Made by a program: the position numbers and the translations under genes | Shown: positions 46,496 through 46,753 of the stretch, piece by piece | Layout: every line of letters begins with the position of its first letter | How positions within the stretch are numbered: the stretch's first letter is position 1 | The notes under the pieces: model-generated | Database searches by the model: none | Told to the model about the DNA's origin: nothing | Seen by the model: the letters and a program-made list of their open reading frames with translations, nothing else | Origin: Pseudomonadota bacterium | GTDB taxonomy: Bacteria; Pseudomonadota; Alphaproteobacteria; Reyranellales; Reyranellaceae | NCBI GenBank assembly: GCA_018240685.1 | Contig: JAFEFG010000028.1 | Location: 1-46,753 of the forward strand | DNA length: 46,753 bases | Reading direction: 5' to 3'

Positions 46496-46753
46496 TCAAT
46501 CGTCCGCGTCGGTCAGCGCCAATGCGGCAGTGGCTCGCTGCGCGATATCGTTGTCTCTCGGCGTTCCATGGAGACGGGCCAGCCGCTCCAACGCCTCGCG
46601 GCCGTAACGAGCCCCCTCGAATCGCAACAGCCCATAATCGAAGGCATCTGGCCCAACCCGCCCTGAAACGAGGCGCGAATATTGCGCCTGGACGGCCAGG
46701 CGCGCGGGATCAGCGAGCGGCGTGGAGATCGCAATCAGAACCAGTCCCGCAAA
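46496..46753 (-). CDS. Partial CDS, C-terminal end of a DUF4153-like membrane protein
   Basis: A minus-strand frame of 85 codons enters from the right edge and stops at TGA 46496-46498. The end of a hydrophobic segment (FAGLVLIAISTP) is followed by ARLAVQAQYSRLVSGRVGPD, AFDYGLLRFEGARYGREALE and a charged tail. That pattern is the soluble C-terminus of DUF4153/DUF4173 membrane proteins, whose function is unknown. It is convergent with the colicin M-like gene, 32 bases away. Shorter frames in this interval on both strands are shadows. Confidence 0.8.
   Translation of the reverse strand, partial: FAGLVLIAISTPLADPARLAVQAQYSRLVSGRVGPDAFDYGLLRFEGARYGREALERLARLHGTPRDNDIAQRATAALALTDADD

Noticed and set aside
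46460..46666. A 68-codon frame overlapping the toxin stop, considered as an immunity gene
   Set aside because: It lies mostly antisense to the DUF4153-like gene, has no membrane segment or signal peptide, and shows no family resemblance.

Overview
The window is high-GC DNA, coding about 90% of its length. It most likely comes from a large-genome soil alphaproteobacterium. This is an inference from FixK/FNR-type palindromes, from catabolic gene sets built around MFS, ABC and molybdenum-hydroxylase functions, and from the gene content (a Reyranella- or Bradyrhizobium-like organism would fit). No rRNA, tRNA, CRISPR array, insertion sequence or prophage was found.

Region 1 (1-6.5 kb). A minus-strand operon of GH1 beta-glucosidase, glucokinase and an SbmA/BacA-like membrane protein is followed by an Hsp20 chaperone, two small exported proteins of unknown function and a hemerythrin-like protein. 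Four FNR/FixK-type boxes lie in the promoter regions here, three of them perfect TTGAY-N4-RTCAA, so this block looks like a small low-oxygen regulon. A fifth box lies at 15.1 kb, between a K+ channel gene and an extradiol dioxygenase gene.

Region 2 (6.7-18.1 kb). A minus-strand arylsulfatase faces a six-gene plus-strand operon: alpha/beta hydrolase, DNA-3-methyladenine glycosylase, Asp/Glu/hydantoin racemase-like protein, fumarylacetoacetate hydrolase family protein, MFS transporter and nitroreductase. Then come a small secreted Pro-rich protein, the ion channel, the extradiol dioxygenase, a zinc alcohol dehydrogenase and an SDR dehydrogenase.

Region 3 (18.2-25.2 kb). Three genes encode a conserved but poorly understood peptide-ligase/transglutaminase set: transglutaminase-DUF2126, a circularly permuted ATP-grasp fused to an alpha-E domain, and a second transglutaminase. 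They are preceded by a good sigma-54 (-24/-12) promoter. A ThDP-dependent decarboxylase and a LysR regulator follow.

Region 4 (28.3-37.7 kb). A single minus-strand operon carries a complete polyamine-type ABC importer (binding protein, two permeases, ATPase), a three-subunit molybdenum hydroxylase (2Fe-2S, Mo and FAD subunits) and an amidase. It reads as an uptake, hydroxylation and amide-hydrolysis route for a nitrogen-containing, possibly heterocyclic, substrate.

Region 5 (38-45.1 kb). An oxaloacetate-decarboxylase-like PEP mutase-family enzyme is divergent from an MFS transporter, an acyl-CoA-dehydrogenase-fold monooxygenase, a VOC protein, a large alpha/beta hydrolase and a ketopantoate-reductase-like enzyme. 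This looks like another catabolic cluster.

Region 6 (45.1-46.75 kb). After an intergenic stretch rich in repeats and hairpins lies the most striking gene: a 328-residue protein whose C-terminal half is clearly related to colicin M (lipid II-cleaving bacteriocin). It is joined to an unrelated Pro-rich N-terminal half. GC falls from about 71% to about 53% across the gene, which suggests an exchanged toxin tip. The C-terminal end of a DUF4153-type membrane protein runs off the right edge.
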